From positions 823,226 to 887,225 of the forward strand of contig MNCI01008086.1 in the NCBI GenBank assembly GCA_015680685.1: 64,000 nucleotides of DNA, given 5' to 3'. Both the position numbers and the translations under genes were made by a program. Below the pieces are notes generated by a model. That model was not told the DNA's origin, ran no database searches, and saw only the letters and a list, made by a program, of their open reading frames with translations. Origin of the DNA: Gnetum montanum (Eukaryota; Streptophyta; Gnetopsida; Gnetales; Gnetaceae). Below are positions 9,749 through 22,506 of the stretch, piece by piece (position 1 is the stretch's first letter; the number at the start of each line of letters is the position of its first letter).

Positions 9749-12141
9749 CTAGTTGGTAACGGCGTGTGTTAACATAACCATGTGTGTTGGGCTTAGTTTT
9801 TGGTTTGAAGGGAGCTCTGAAGCCTTATTCGATGGAGAGGTGTTCAGAGGTTCAACCGCTTGTGGTTGTGAGGGCTTGGTTGGACTATTGGTTCTAAAGC
9901 AAGATCTTCTCNNNNNNNNNNNNNNNNNNNNNNNNNNNNNNNNNNNNNNNNNNNNNNNNNNNNNNNNNNNNNNNNNNNNNNNNNNNNNNNNNNNNNNNNN
10001 NNNNNNNNNNNNNNNNNNNNNNNNNNNNNNNNNNNNNNNNNNNNNNNNNNNNNNNNNNNNNNNNNNNNNNNNNNNNNNNNNNNNNNNNNNNNNNNNNNNN
10101 NNNNNNNNAGGTTGTGGTGGAGTTCCACTTGGATAATATGTTGAAGGTTGGTGGAACTGCTTTGGGTTATCTTGGGGATAAGGTAACCATTGGGGTGCTT
10201 GCTGTTTATTAAGTCGTGGGTTGAGTGCATACACCCCAGACTCTTATAGATCTGATATCACTGGGCAACATCCCTTAGGATGGTCGTATTGGCATATCTC
10301 ACATCCACTGTCATTGTCTATATCTGAATCCACAACCTCTTCAGTGATGGGCATTTTACCATTACCTTTGTTACGTGCATTGTCCACTTCTCTCTTTTTC
10401 ATTTTTTCATAGTCACTACCTCGCTCCTTAGACTCCTTTACGATTTTAAGAACAGTTTCAAGCCTACCATCCAGGGAGTCCCACATCTGATCTACCTTTG
10501 TCGATACTTCGATTGTTAACTTTTGGAGCGGCAAAGTTTTCCTATTCACCATCCCTTCAAGTGACAACTCTTCTTCCTCCTCACAGAATCTCACTCCCCT
10601 TTTTCAGAGGGAAGGATCTTAATTGTACTCTTTTGTACTTTCTCTCTTACGTAGATCCCCTTCTTACTTGGCTGCTTGCTTTAGCAATCTATGAAACTAA
10701 TGAGACCTAAGCTCTGATAATCTCCCTTGGGCATACGTTCCAAGGGTTCTCCTTATTTCATGCCTAAGTCCATCTATGAGATGGCATAGTTGATCCCACT
10801 GCAAATAACCATGGCCCAGGAAATGATGTAAAAATACATAATAACAGCCCATGGAAGCATCCACGGGTTCATGATTTCCCTACTTCCATCCTTGGATTTA
10901 CTTTCACAGGTTAGACACTCAGGAGTACGTTTGGTACTTATCATTAAACAGTTCTAACATTGTACTGTACCTTCGAATGGATTCTGGTTCTAAGGCGTGG
11001 TACCAACTTTCTGCTTCTTTCACTAGTCTCCTTGGGACCAACTTTAGTTTTTTCCATTCATTCTTTATGTTCTACAAGGAACATGCATCGTGGAATGCTT
11101 GTAGGCGATTTTGAGGATCAGCGTTGTATCCCCCTTCAAATCATGGAATATTGTTCATGTCTAACTTCTTGATCCTACTATCCTTTTGGTGCCTTGTTGG
11201 AACTCTTATGGCCTTCGTGATATCTAGCATGCTTCTAGTTGCAAGTAGGGGTTCTTCATGGTCATCTCTTTCATAGTGTTTGTGATGTCTACGTAGTTCC
11301 CTACTCTCCCTTCTTCTATGTTGTGATTCCTTAGAGTGCCCTAGTCCTCGTTCTCAACTATCTCGTTGATTTTTTTCACTCTGTTTACCTTTATCCTCAC
11401 AGTTAGTTTCCTTATGACTGCATCCATACATTGAAGGAGAGGGTAAAGGTGATGATAAAGGTGAAGAAGAAGGAGAACCATCGCCATGATGGTGTTTTCT
11501 ACCTTCTCTTCTGTGGTCTTGGCCACAATCGTAATCATAATCGAAACGTCCGTCTTTATCGTATGATTGTGTTCCTTCTTTGAACACTTCATGTTCATGG
11601 GTATCAGAATCAGGTTGTGAATCATGAAGTGTAGGTTCTAATACATCACCTCCTGACCATCGTTAGGAGGAGGAACATCATTTGGTGGGGAACCTATTGA
11701 AGTAGGTTCACCACCCTCAATTTCACTCAAGACATGCAGAGCATTATGGGGCCATTTACCCTTCGAGGATGTATGATATCTCTCCTATTGCAAGTCCCTT
11801 TAATGTTGTGCTTCTGTGGGATGATAGTCCCTTGTGTCATGATTGCATGCAACATATTCTGCATACAAAAATGACATGCCTATTCATGAGAGAGCATGAA
11901 GGAGCATGTTGGGGACTGATCAGCCTGGAGGCAACACTATGTTACCCTCCAAGTCTCTCCAACGTAGTTGTTCATCCTGGTGGAGAATAAAGGTGAAATC
12001 AGGTACATACTCATCATGATGAGTATATACCACATGAAATTAATGAGGAACTGGCGAATCTTGGTTACGTGTATTATGCCGTCGACTGTCTCTTGTGTTA
12101 GTCCTAGGTAGTGAAGTGCTCTTATGCAAAGAAGAAGACAT
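9749..12141 (-). pseudogene. Element D gag (contains assembly gap)
   Basis: Start ATG at 12141 (MSSSLHKS), matching the gag start of element A at 22367 (MSSSSYES). The 10244-10594 piece is Lys/Glu-rich and ends in the zinc-knuckle-like CEICQYDHPKGCC, spacing CX2CX3HX3C. The Pro/Gln-rich C-terminal part at 9749-10234 is interrupted by a 197-N gap. Gag is the particle protein. Several stops and frameshifts break it. Confidence 0.7.
9912..10108. other. Assembly gap (197 N)
   Basis: Run of N within the gag of element D; any reading frame drawn across it is meaningless. Confidence 0.99.
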
Positions 12142-12247
12142 TTTGTCTTGTTCGGTGTGCGATTTGCCTTTGTCTTATCTTTCCTTGATTAACCCTAAGG
12201 GTTTTTTCTAGCATTCCAATGATATGAAAGATTTCCTATGTTCTACA

Positions 12248-12783
12248 NTTAACTATTCACTAACTAAGTTCTAATTATTCCTAACACCAGTATCCATTCC
12301 CACTTTCCACACACATCCTGAACTAGTGCAACACTGCTGGGATTACCAAACGCTAATCGTTACTGGGTTACCAAGCGCTACACACATGCTCGAAGCAGTC
12401 ATACTAAGTGTACTTAACTAGGAGAGTCAAGGGTTGAGAAAGATTAATTAACTAGGAAGGCATTTAAACATTCAATAATAATTAATTATTATTTAGCTTA
12501 ATCTGTATGTTACAAGGTTTATCACAAACTTCATCTTTATTGTTGTACACAAATGTGTGCTCAAGTACAAATTGCTCGAATAAAGATTCGTTCACTTTAT
12601 GACTCCTACTACAGGCACACAGGAATTATTCTAACTCTAGAAGGGTAAAACTACAAGAGTTTAGCTAAGAGTCTAAGTCTTCCCCTAGAACAAGGAAAGC
12701 TGCCTCTTATTTATAGAAATTGAGGCAGGCTATGATATCGTGTACGCGATATCGCGGGGTGGAAGTGATATCGTGGCTCATCA
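12248..12783 (-). repeat. Element D 5' LTR, partial
   Basis: Matches about the U3-R two-thirds of the element A LTR, with minus-strand TATAAATA at 12708-12715 and GATATC units at 12734-12775. The U5 end and the primer site are missing: the sequence jumps from leader to mid-LTR at the single N (12247). Confidence 0.75.
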
Positions 12784-13466
12784 CTAACCATGTCTGCAAT
12801 ACGTTCTTGTGTCAATTATGATTAAGATGACCATCATACCTATCTATCCAAGCTTCAAAGCAAGTCCATACCATTAAAAATGGCCTTGAATTGATGTGCC
12901 CCTTCTTGCCTACCACCATGAGTCCATAACAAACATAGAGAACAAATGTCACTCCAAAAAGAGAAGGAACAAAGATCCATAGTTAGAGGACTACCTTTAG
13001 GCAAGGGAAACATGTCTTTCAAGTCCCATAACCAATTCTTGTAGCCCATTATTATGTTTAAGGGATGTACTTTGAATTCCTTTTTCTTTTCTTTTTCTTT
13101 TTCTTGCTTTCTTCTTTTTTTTTCTCTCTCTCTCTCTCTTTTCATGAGAACCACACCATGTAAAGAGATGCTTCTTGTTTATTAGTCGATGATATGAGTG
13201 ATGATACATTCCTAGAGAAGTCATAAAACACAAGAAGGAAGTTAAGAAGAGAACCTAAGAAATCCCTTTGAGGTCACACCCTTTTTCCATTTTCACTTGG
13301 CCTTTTCCACTTTCTTCAAGGCATAATGATCATTATTTAATTTTAGTTTCATGTAAGAAAAACCATATGGTTGTCATGACAAAGACCTCTTATTTAAAGA
13401 AATTAGAGGGATGGATGTTGTGGTCTCATTACATTACATAATTATTTACCTAATCGACTTGATAGC
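12784..13466 (-). mobile_element. Element C, segment 1 (post-pol spacer type)
   Basis: Resembles the spacer after integrase in element A (about 15460-15900) and element I (about 55640-56250), for example the shared CCATAACCA-TTGTAGCCCAT stretch near 13030. No coding potential. It ends at the ATAGG target duplication of element A (13467-13471) and resumes at 23333. It contains a (TC)n microsatellite near 13122-13142. Confidence 0.6.
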
Positions 13467-13471
13467 ATAGG

Positions 13472-14302
13472 TGATGAGCGATGAGGTATCCCTACACTTA
13501 ACCATACAAGTACGAGTGTACATGCACAATTCGGTCGAATTCCAAGGACTAAGTGCTTATGTGCCTTCACAGAACCCAAACGGGTTAGTTAATTGTTGTC
13601 TTCCCAAGCTTACTTATATAGAGCAATTGTATGGTTAAGTAAACTTAAGGTATATGATTTTTATATATTTTCTGATGTTTTATGTCTTAGTGCTACAAAG
13701 GGAGAAGTGAACTAATTAAGTAACTAATTTAATTTAACTAATCAACTATGCTCAAACTAGTCCTAACACCAGCATCCATTCCCACTTACCATACACATCT
13801 TGAACCAATGCAACACTACTAGGATTACCAAATGCTAATCGTTACTGGATTACCAAGTGTTCCACGCATGCTTGAAGTGGTCAGGTCATACTGAGTGTGC
13901 TTACTTGAGAGAGTTAACAAGGTGAGAGAGAGAGAACATTAATTAACTAAGGAAAGCATTAAATAACTATAAATAACATTAAATAAACTATTCTGAATGC
14001 CGTAAGGTTTATCACAAAGTTCTCTTTATTTCTGACCACAAGGTGTGCTCAAGTACACAATGCTCGAATAAAGATCCGTTCACTTTATGACTCCTACTGT
14101 GGGCACTCAAAAATAATTCTAACTCTAAGGAAGGAAAACTGCAAGTGTTCGAGTAAGGTACTAAGACTAACTATGTAAACCAAGTGTGCTCGCCTCTTAT
14201 TTATAGGCGATGAGGCAAGTCCCGACATCGGATGCCCGATATTGCTTGGTGAGCTTTGATATCGCGGATGCAATATCGCGGCCCTGATATCGCGGTTCAT
14301 CA
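13472..14302 (-). repeat. Element A 3' LTR
   Basis: 831 bases, TGATGAGC to GTTCATCA. Minus-strand TATA at 14198-14205. Three 14-base GATATC-type units at 14258-14299 sit at the outer U3 edge. Confidence 0.92.
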
Positions 14303-14313
14303 TACCCCCACAA
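14303..14313 (-). other. Element A polypurine tract
   Basis: Minus strand TTGTGGGGGTA directly abutting the 3' LTR start TGATGA; this primes plus-strand DNA synthesis in Ty3/gypsy elements. The same tract adjoins the 3' LTRs of B and I. Confidence 0.85.
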
Positions 14314-16156
14314 CTAAATGAAAACTTGTCCTTGAGTTCCTTACAAAATATTGGAAAGGTATGGGATTATTAATTGAATGACAACTAACAGTGACATGGG
14401 TGACAAACTTAAAGTGCCTAATGAACAGATCGACAAACATATTATAGCATTGGTGTTCATAACCATTATGGTAAACATTGTACATAGATGACATCTAGAC
14501 CGTCATTCGATAACTTGAAGAGAAAGAGAGAGAAAAGAGAATGAGGTGCATTACTGCCGATGTCAAAAATGTGCACTCTGTTGTTTATCCATAGCCAAGT
14601 GATGAAGCGTGTTCCTTGCATAACTACTCCTGCTCTAGTCCATCTTAAGTGCTTCCTCTTATCCTAGTCCATTATTCATGTGGTCTTCATTTGCATACAC
14701 AACACAATCATGAATTAGCAAGGATAGATAAGATATAATGTAGTTAATACCTTGCCCCGATATGAAGTACCTTGGCTAGGTCATGGATATGGCAGATACT
14801 GGGTTAGAGGTTTTTAACTAATAACTACCCAAGGTGTAGGGGTGAGATAGGTAGAATGGAAAAATTTGTGACAAGGCCCCCACAACTAGGAGCGAACCTC
14901 CGGTAGCAATAGGGTGGAAATACTGTAGGAACAAGAAAGATAAGAGAAATAACAATGGTGAAGCCAGTAAAATAGATGTCATGGATGGGAATGAAATGAG
15001 AAATGGTTAATTGCAAATAATGTTTAAGGGAACGAACTTAATGATTGTACCATAAAGAAATGTCAGTGCATCCTCCCCAAAGCAGGCTCATGCCTTTTAT
15101 GCCCTGACAGACCCATAAACCAAAGAGTCCGTAAGCTCTAGGAATGACGTATGGAATAATGGTTAAGAACTTACCCACAAGAAGTTACCAAAGATGAACA
15201 AGGCCTTAACCAAGATATAGATTGATCATAAAACTAGTAATGAGGTGGAATATGGGAAGAAATATGGAAGGAGAGGAGAAAATGGAATGGAATCCCAAGA
15301 GCAAGGTTGTGTAAAGTCCCTTATGTATTATATGGTTACGATGACTGAATAGAATTCATTCCAAATCCATATTCAAACAAACCACATTCAGTGACCTCGC
15401 ATCAACACATTTGACCAACCCATCCTCTTGAAGCAACAAGAATGCATTCATAGAGTCACCACCATTCCAAGGAGAGAAAGATAGAGAAGTAGGAAGCGAG
15501 AAAGGGCCTTAGTTAGAGGGAACCTTCAGGCATGGGTAACATGTCTTTGCAGTGCCATAACTAGTATTTGTAGCCCATATTTCATTATTATGTCTAAGGG
15601 GTGGGCTTTGAATTCTCACCAGTATTTTTTTTATGTGAGAACCACACCATGCCAAGACTTATTTAATTCATTCAACTTCCTGATGTTTGGTCAACAGAGA
15701 AATGGTAGAAAACCCATGAACAGCATCCAAGTACCCAAGAGAATAGCCAGCACAAGTGCATCGAATCCCCTTGAAGTCACACTCTTTTCAACCATTGAGT
15801 CCTTCCTTGGTTTGAAGAATACCAAGTCACCAATTCATTAATAAGTTTATTTAGAAAAAAGGATAGTACATTTCCAAGACAAGGGAGACCATAAAATTGA
15901 ATGGAGGAATGGATGACATGGACTCATTGCTTGTTTTATCAAAAGAACCATATCTTAATATCAACATTGAAAATCAAAGGTAAAAACCCAACATTAACAA
16001 TCAACACTATTATAGTACAATCCACCATCATAAGCTCTTATTGTATCACGAATGAAAGTAAATCAAATAAAGAAATAGTACAAAATGTGAATAATGGTGT
16101 AAAAAAATTGAAAAGATGTGTAAAAAAATATAAAAAGAGCTAAGGGCTTAGAATGG
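14314..16156 (-). other. Element A spacer between integrase and 3' LTR
   Basis: Non-coding. The first 200 bases match the post-ORF2 sequence of element I (51183-51400), and 14870 onward matches the region upstream of ORF2 in I (54660 onward), so the coiled-coil ORF has been lost or was never present in A. Confidence 0.55.
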
Positions 16157-17449
16157 TTAGCATTGGTGGCCATCTCCATCACAACTGAGTTGGAAGGAGG
16201 AGATCCGAAATAACGAGCAATGTTGTCCACCAATAGAGGTAGTATTGGTACTGGCTATTCTAGGCTCATGGAAAGGTTCGATTTGTTGGATGTTGACCAA
16301 CAATTTCTTATCTGGGCTCTCAGGTTTGTAAATCATCATAGCCCCTGAAGGAAAAGTTACATGAATAATACAAGGTCCTTTCCATAGCATTTGAAACTTA
16401 GTGCATTGTGGCACGTGTGTGGGGTTCCAATAAAGAACCTTATCTCCCAGTTGGTATTTAACTTTTCTAATTTTCAGGTCATGACATTGTTTATTAAATT
16501 CCTTGTGCAATTCATTAGATGATAGGGCAGCTAATCAATTTTCATCTAGCAAGTTAAGGTTCATCAACTGCTCTTTCTGTGCTAGATTAAGCTCAAGGTT
16601 GAGGTCACATGTTGTGGATAGTGTATAGAGCTCTACTTAATAGGAAGCATTGGAAGTTTACCATACACTAACTCATAGCAAGAGTATCCTATAGGGAGTT
16701 TTCATGTGGAGCAATATGCCCAAAGAGCATCATTCAGTTTGGTGCTCTAGTCTCGCCTATATTTGCTAATGGTTTGTGTCAATATTTTCATAATCTCCCT
16801 ATTGGTGACCTCGACTTGACCGTTTGCTTAAGGATGATATCATGTAGTCAGTTTATGCTTGACTCCCAAGCATTGCATCAATTTTCGAAAATTTGCACCT
16901 ATAAAGTGTGTACCATTGTTAGAAATAAGTGCACGAGGCACAACAAACCTATTTACGATTTGCTGTTGAACAAATCATGTAGCGATAGATGATGTACAGT
17001 CCATAACAGCAGTTGCTTCTACCCACTTTGTGAAATAGTCAACAACAACAACAATGTAGGATTTTCCATTAGACATTGGTGTAATAGGCCCCATAAAAGA
17101 AATTCCCCATATGTTGAAGGGTTCTAAAGGTTGAATCCATTTTTGTGGATCCTCCATCCTAGCAGTCATTCCCCCATCACATTGGCAGTGCTCACAAGAT
17201 TGGACAAAATGATAAGCATCCCAGAACAATGTAGGCCAATAATATCCTACAAGCAAGATTTTAATGGTTGTTCATCTCCCTGCGTAATGACCCCACAAGG
17301 GCCCTCATGAGCATCTTGGAGAACTCATAATTGATATACATCAAGAACACACCATTGAACCAAGCCATCGAGACATACCTTATAAAGATGCTCATTGATT
17401 TCCATGAAATATTTAGCTCAATGTAGAAACTACTATTTCTTTTTAACAT
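16157..17449 (-). pseudogene. Element A integrase
   Basis: Pieces at 17261-17449, 16975-17256 and 16157-16510. The second has the zinc-binding end (FVQSCEHCQ), then FNIWGISFMGP and YIVVVVDYFTKWVEA of the DDE core. The first catalytic Asp, expected in the WGI-D-FMGP context, is Ser. The third piece has the C-terminal region (LWKGPCIIHVTFPSGAM) and ends in an NIQQIEPFHE segment; no chromodomain follows. Integrase inserts the cDNA into the genome. Stops, frameshifts and the catalytic change make it inactive. Confidence 0.8.
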
Positions 17450-17468
17450 CCAACTCTTGTGGTGTTTC

Positions 17469-17879
17469 TTATGTAAGGAGATAGGTAAGAATGCTACTAT
17501 ACCAATTTATTTCCATGGTTAATTGATTATTTACTACACCTGCAAAGAGGAATTCATCAAGAAAGCAATCAAAAAGCAGATATTCATCCTCTTTGTTGTC
17601 CCATCTTAACCGAGATAAATGATCAACAACAATGTTCTCAGTACCTTTACGATCTATCATTGTAAGATCGAACTCTTGTAAGATTACGAGCCATCGTATG
17701 ATGCAAGGGCTCACCATTGCTTTATTCAGTAGGAACCGAATTACACTATGATCTATGTGTACAAATACCTTATAGCCTAATACATAGTGCCTAAACTTAT
17801 CTAGTGCAAACACCATAGCCATTAACTCCTTTTCTATCGTGGTGTAGTTAAGTTGTGCACCAACAATACATCGAATCAT
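17469..17879 (-). pseudogene. Element A RNase H
   Basis: Contains LNYTTIEKELMAMVFALDKF, then HIDHSVIRFLL and GTENIVVDHLSRL, the standard order of the Ty3/gypsy RNase H following reverse transcriptase. This domain removes the RNA strand during cDNA synthesis. It is a broken fragment with no linked start. Confidence 0.8.
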
Positions 17880-18365
17880 GCAATAAATGTAATAGGGTCA
17901 TTTCTGGTCATCTAATTGCTAAGGCAAAGTTGGATGCGTTAGTCATTATGTGGAATGGTCTGAACCAGTCAGGAGCTTGTAGGATGGATGTTTCTACAAG
18001 CTTCTACTTCAAGGTTTGGAAAGCTAGTTCACATTCTCTAGTCCATTCAAAAGGTACGTCCTTTTTCATTAATTCAACCAATGGTTTTGCAACCTTTGAA
18101 AAGTTCTCTCTAGATCTTCTATAATAGCCAATGTGTCCAAGGAATGATCGGATGTCTTTTACCATTTTAGGTTAGCGTGTGATTCCTTGGATGACTTTGA
18201 TCTTTTCGGGGACTACCTCTATCCCTGTTTGTGAAATATTATGCCCTAATACTACGCCTTCTTGGACCATTAAATGGATTTTTTGCTAGATAAGCCTTAA
18301 GTTGGCTTCAACACATCATTTCAATACCTACTCTAGTCAGTCCCATGCTTGTTTGAAGTCCGCTC

Positions 18366-19099
18366 CTAGGTGGAGAAATCATCCATGAAGACCTCTACAC
18401 CATTCCCTATTTGTTGTTGAAAGATACTTAGAACCAAATGCTGAAATGTTGCAAGAGCATTGCACAAGCCAAAAGGCATTTTTTTGTATGCAAATGTCCC
18501 CCAAGGACTTTTGAACGTGATCTTGGCTTGGTCTTCTAGTGATATTTGGATTTGGTTGTATCCACTGTATCCATCCAAAAAACTATAGTAGTGATGCCCT
18601 ACAATGGTGTCTAAGACCTGGTCGATGAATGGCAATGGAAAGTGGTCATTGAATGTTGCCATGTTCAATAGCCTAAAGTCTATACACAACCTCCATTTAC
18701 CTCCCTTTTGGGCATAATGACTAAGGGACTAACCCATTCACTATCAGCAATGGGGTAGATGAACCCAACTTTTAGAAGTTGTTCAATTTCTTCTTTGACC
18801 ACTTGCTTCAACTTTGAGTTCAATCATCTCTGCAGTTGTCATCAAGGCTTCATGGAGGAGTCAATGTAAATCCTATGTTGGCATATCCTAGGGTCTGTTC
18901 CAGTTAATTTGGGATATGACCAAGCAAAAGCTTTCGACCATTTGTTCACCATTTTTAGCAGTCTCTCTTTTTGTTGAGGAGCGAGCTTAGCATTAATAAT
19001 TACCAATTTTCCATTTTTGAGAAATGTATACTCCATACTAGTGGGCAATGGTTTTAACCCAAGGGGCTCTTTCTTAAAGTTGTCAAGGATTTCCGACAT
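18366..19099 (-). pseudogene. Element A reverse transcriptase
   Basis: The 18842-19099 piece covers the N-terminal approach (ICQHRIYID) and 18366-18689 the core: CIDFRLLNMAT, HFPLPFIDQVLD, YSGYNQI, MPFGLCNALATFQ and the polymerase box VFMDDFS (F-M-D-D in place of Y-V-D-D). These are Ty3/gypsy RT blocks in order. The two pieces are separated by stops or frameshifts. Confidence 0.85.
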
Positions 19100-19412
19100 C
19101 CCCCATTTGATATTTTCAATGTCAAGACTTGGAAGTTGGCAATGAACTTGCTCTAATGTGTCTATGCTATCGATCTAAGTGCAAGTCAAACCCTCAGTTT
19201 GTTCCATGCATATAGTTGAATTACTCTCTTGGTCAGCTGTCAACCATTGGGTGCCTTCCTATCTTGTGGCTGCTACATACAGGCATCTTTTTATGTTAGT
19301 TACTTGTGCACACTGGTTGCATGCATGCAATGTTACACGTTGTATGAACCAAGACTTCTACACATAATTACACCCTATGTCACTGTATGCAATGCACGGA
19401 ACTTTCTTCTTC

Positions 19413-19745
19413 TTAATCTTTCTGAACGTATTTTCCTTTGATATCTCTAGGGGAAAGATCACATATTCCTAGGTGTGCATCAATTGTGCTTAGCCATGCT
19501 CTTCCCATTATGATTGGGAAGTCCCCCTTACAGTTGTTGACTTGAATCACTAGGAAGTCAGCTAGATACAACCATCCACAAATAGTGGTGATGATGTCCT
19601 CCACTAGTCCTAATGGGACAGTGATGGACTAGTCAGCTAGCTCTAAGCATATGTTACTCTTTCTCAATGAAGGTAGGTTCTAGGCTTTATACATTTCTTG
19701 AGAGATTAAGTTGACACCAAAACCTGAATCCAAAAGAGCTTTGCA
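19413..19745 (-). pseudogene. Element A protease
   Basis: ACKALLDSGFGVNLISQEM (catalytic D-S-G intact) at about 19745-19690, followed by ADFLVIQVNN and FPIIMGRAWLSTIDAHLG. Retropepsin-like. The reading frame is interrupted between the two blocks. Element D has the same domain with D-L-G. Confidence 0.75.
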
Positions 19746-19799
19746 AGGTTCATTTCCAAAAATTTGTAAATATATAAGACTCCCAGGATCAGAGAATTT

Positions 19800-22367
19800 C
19801 CTAGGAAGATGGCCAACCTAATCTAATCGGTAATGGCATGCATCAACATGACCATGTGCATTGCATGTGGCCTTTGATTTGAAGGGAGTTCCAAAGTTTC
19901 GAATGATGGTAAGGCCTTTGGAGAGTTAGCCACTTATGACTGCAAGAACTTGGTTCAACTATCAGTCCTAAAGAAAGGTCTCTTCTTTACACGGTTGTCC
20001 AAACCAATAGTAGGGTGAGGATTAACAGCCCTTGTAGCATTACATTGTTGCGGTTGGGCAGGGAGCTCACCCTGCATGGTTGGAGCAAGTGGTAATGGAA
20101 TTAAGGATGAAAGAGATGCATCTAGATGAGAAGGATGGTATGTTTGTGGAACATCACCCCTAGGAGAAGCAGTTCTATAATACTCATGGGCTTGGTAGTG
20201 AGGGTGGGGCGTGACGTGACTAGTAGAGTCACGTGGAGAGATCAACTATTGTGTGTAGTATTCATATAGGTCAGGTTAATGGTAAGGGTACTATTGATGT
20301 GGTGGTGGCATTCCCCATGATTTTGGGTGCTACCACTATTGATACTACTCATTTGGTTGTGGTGGAGTTCCACTTGGATAATATATCAAGGGTTGCTAGA
20401 ACTACCTTGGGATAAGGTGACCTTCAGGGTGTTTGCCTTTTTTTTAATCATGGGTTGAGTACATACACCCCAAACTCCTGCAGATGTGAGATTATAGGGC
20501 AACATCCCTTAGGATGGTCATATCTCACATCCACCATCATTATCTGTATTCGAATCCACAACCTCTTCGATGATGGAAACTTTGCCTTTACCTTTGTTAC
20601 GTGCATATTCAACTTCTCTCTTTTTTTTCTCCTTTCTCGATTACTACCTTCCTCTATAGACTCCTCCACTATTTTGACAACTGTTTGAAATCTATTATCT
20701 AGGGAGTCCCACATTTGGTCCACCTTTGCCGATACTTCCGATGCAAGTTTTTGAATGGGCAAGGTTTTCCTATTCACCATCTCTTCAAGTGGTGACTCTT
20801 CTTCATCCTCACAAAATCTAACTCCCTTCTTTCGAAGGGAAGTATCTTTGTTATATTCTTCCACACTCTCTCTTTTCCTTAACTCACCTTCCTCTTTGGC
20901 AACTTGCTCCAACAATCTTTGTACTTGATGGGCCCTAAGCTCAGATAGCCTTACTTGGGCATAAATCCCAAGGGTTCTTTATGTTTCGTGCCTAAGCCCA
21001 TCTATGAAATGGTGCAATTATTCCCTCTACAAGTAACCATGGCTTGGGCAACGATGTAACAATGCATAATATCAGCCCATGGTAGCATCCAAGGGTTCAT
21101 ATCCTCCTTGTTTCCATCCTTGGATTTGCTTTCGCAGGTTGGACACTCGAGAGTACGTTTGATACTTATCATTGAACAGTTATAACATGGTACTCCATCA
21201 GTGAATGGACTCTAGTTCTAAGGACTAGTACCAGCTTTCTACTTCCTTGATTAGTGTCCATGAGAACAACTTGAGTTTTTGCCACTCGCTTTCTATGTTT
21301 TGCAAGGCACATGCATTGTGAAATGCTTGCAAATGATTTTGAGGGTTAGTGTTGTATTCCCCTTCAAATTGTAGGATATTTTTCATGTATAATGTTTTGA
21401 TCCTACTATGTTTTTGGTGCCTTGTTGGGATTCCAATAGCCTCAGTTATATCTAGCATGCTTCGGGTAGCAAGTAGGGGTTCATCGTGATCATACCTTCT
21501 ATGGTGTCCACGATGCCTATGTTGTTCCCTACTCTCCCTCCTTTCATGATGAGTTTCTCTATAGTGCCCTCGTCCCCTTTCTTAGTTTCTTTTTCTATGA
21601 TTCTTCTTTTTCTTACCCTTATCCTCAAGGTATTTTCCTTTGCGACTACATCCAGATCCTGAAGGAGAGGGTGAAGGAGATGATGAAGGTGAAGAAGAAG
21701 GAGGACCATCACCATGATGGTGCCTGCTTTCTTCTCTTTGGTGGTCATGGCCTTGATCACAGTTATGATCAAAATGTCCATCTTCATCATGTGTTCGTGT
21801 TCCTTTTTCAGACCCTTTGTCTTCGTCGATACCAAAATCGAGGTTATGGATAGTTGAGTGAAGATTCTAATACACCACCCCTTGACCGAAGTCAATGGGA
21901 GGAACATCATTATGTGGGAGACCTCCTAAGGTAGGTTCACCACCTTCATTTTCACCTATGACATACGGGACATTCTGAGACAACTTCCCTTTCATGGATT
22001 CATAATGTCTCTCCTGTTGTAGATCCCTTTGACGTTGTGCCTCTGCAGGTTGATACTCTCTTGAGTTGTGATCATGCACAACATACGCTACCTATAAGTG
22101 CTACATACCAATTCATGTGAGAGCACAAAGAAGCATGCCCAGGATTGAGCGATTGGGAGGTAACGCTATGTTACCTTCTAAATCATGCCAACACAGTTGT
22201 TCATTCTAGTGGAGGATAAAGGTAAAGTTTGGTATATACTCATTAGGATGAATGTATACCACACAAAATTGTTGGGGGACTGGCAGATTATCATGTGTAC
22301 TATGCCTTTGATTGTTCCTTGTATCGAACCTAGGTGATGAAATACTCTCGTAAGAAGAAGAAGACAT
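19800..22367 (-). pseudogene. Element A gag
   Basis: Start ATG at 22367 (MSSSSYESIS), 121 bases downstream (minus strand) of the primer site. Fragments at 21867-22079, 21452-21910 (basic and Arg-rich in the true frame), 21225-21458 (FEGEYNTNPQNHLQAFHNAC, the beginning of the capsid-type domain) and 20448-20915 (charged linker). The zinc knuckle is destroyed by an 8-base deletion relative to element D near 20520, which shifts frame just after GGCEI. The Pro/His-rich tail is at 19955-20245. Confidence 0.75.
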
Positions 22368-22487
22368 AATTGTCTACTCAGTGTACAATACTTTTTGTTT
22401 CAATAATTGTAAGATAACCAACCCCAAGGGTTCGTTCCAATGATGGGAAGATTTTCCTAAGTTCTAACTAGCGCACAAACAACAAAG

Positions 22488-22505
22488 TCCCCAGCAATGG
22501 CACCA
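22488..22505 (-). other. Element A primer-binding site (tRNA-Asp type)
   Basis: Minus strand TGGTGCCATTGCTGGGGA, one base from the LTR end. From memory this is complementary to a plant tRNA-Asp 3' end with a few mismatches, the primer used by Athila elements. Confidence 0.8.
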
Positions 22506-22506
22506 A

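Larger units (their letters stand above)
9077..12783 (-). mobile_element. Element D: Athila-like retrotransposon, 5' part, minus strand
   Basis: Partial 5' LTR (12248-12783), leader, gag and protease, all matching element A in order. Protease-side sequence stops at 9076 where element E's LTR starts, so E interrupts D. The LTR end CTCATCA at 12783 abuts sequence that resembles the post-pol spacer of A and I, suggesting D itself is inserted in element C. Its 3' half is not in the window. Confidence 0.75.

Noticed and set aside
9753-10234. ORFs of 120-160 codons on both strands
   Set aside because: They run through the 197-N gap, so length is artificial.
12855-13233. Lys/Arg/Glu-rich ORFs on the minus strand
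   Set aside because: Produced by a TC-rich microsatellite and T-rich tracts in the spacer of element C.
14500-14870. Internal LTR-like promoter in element A
   Set aside because: GATAT words occur near 14759 and 14786, but no TATA box, 14-bp periodicity or downstream ORF2 could be found.
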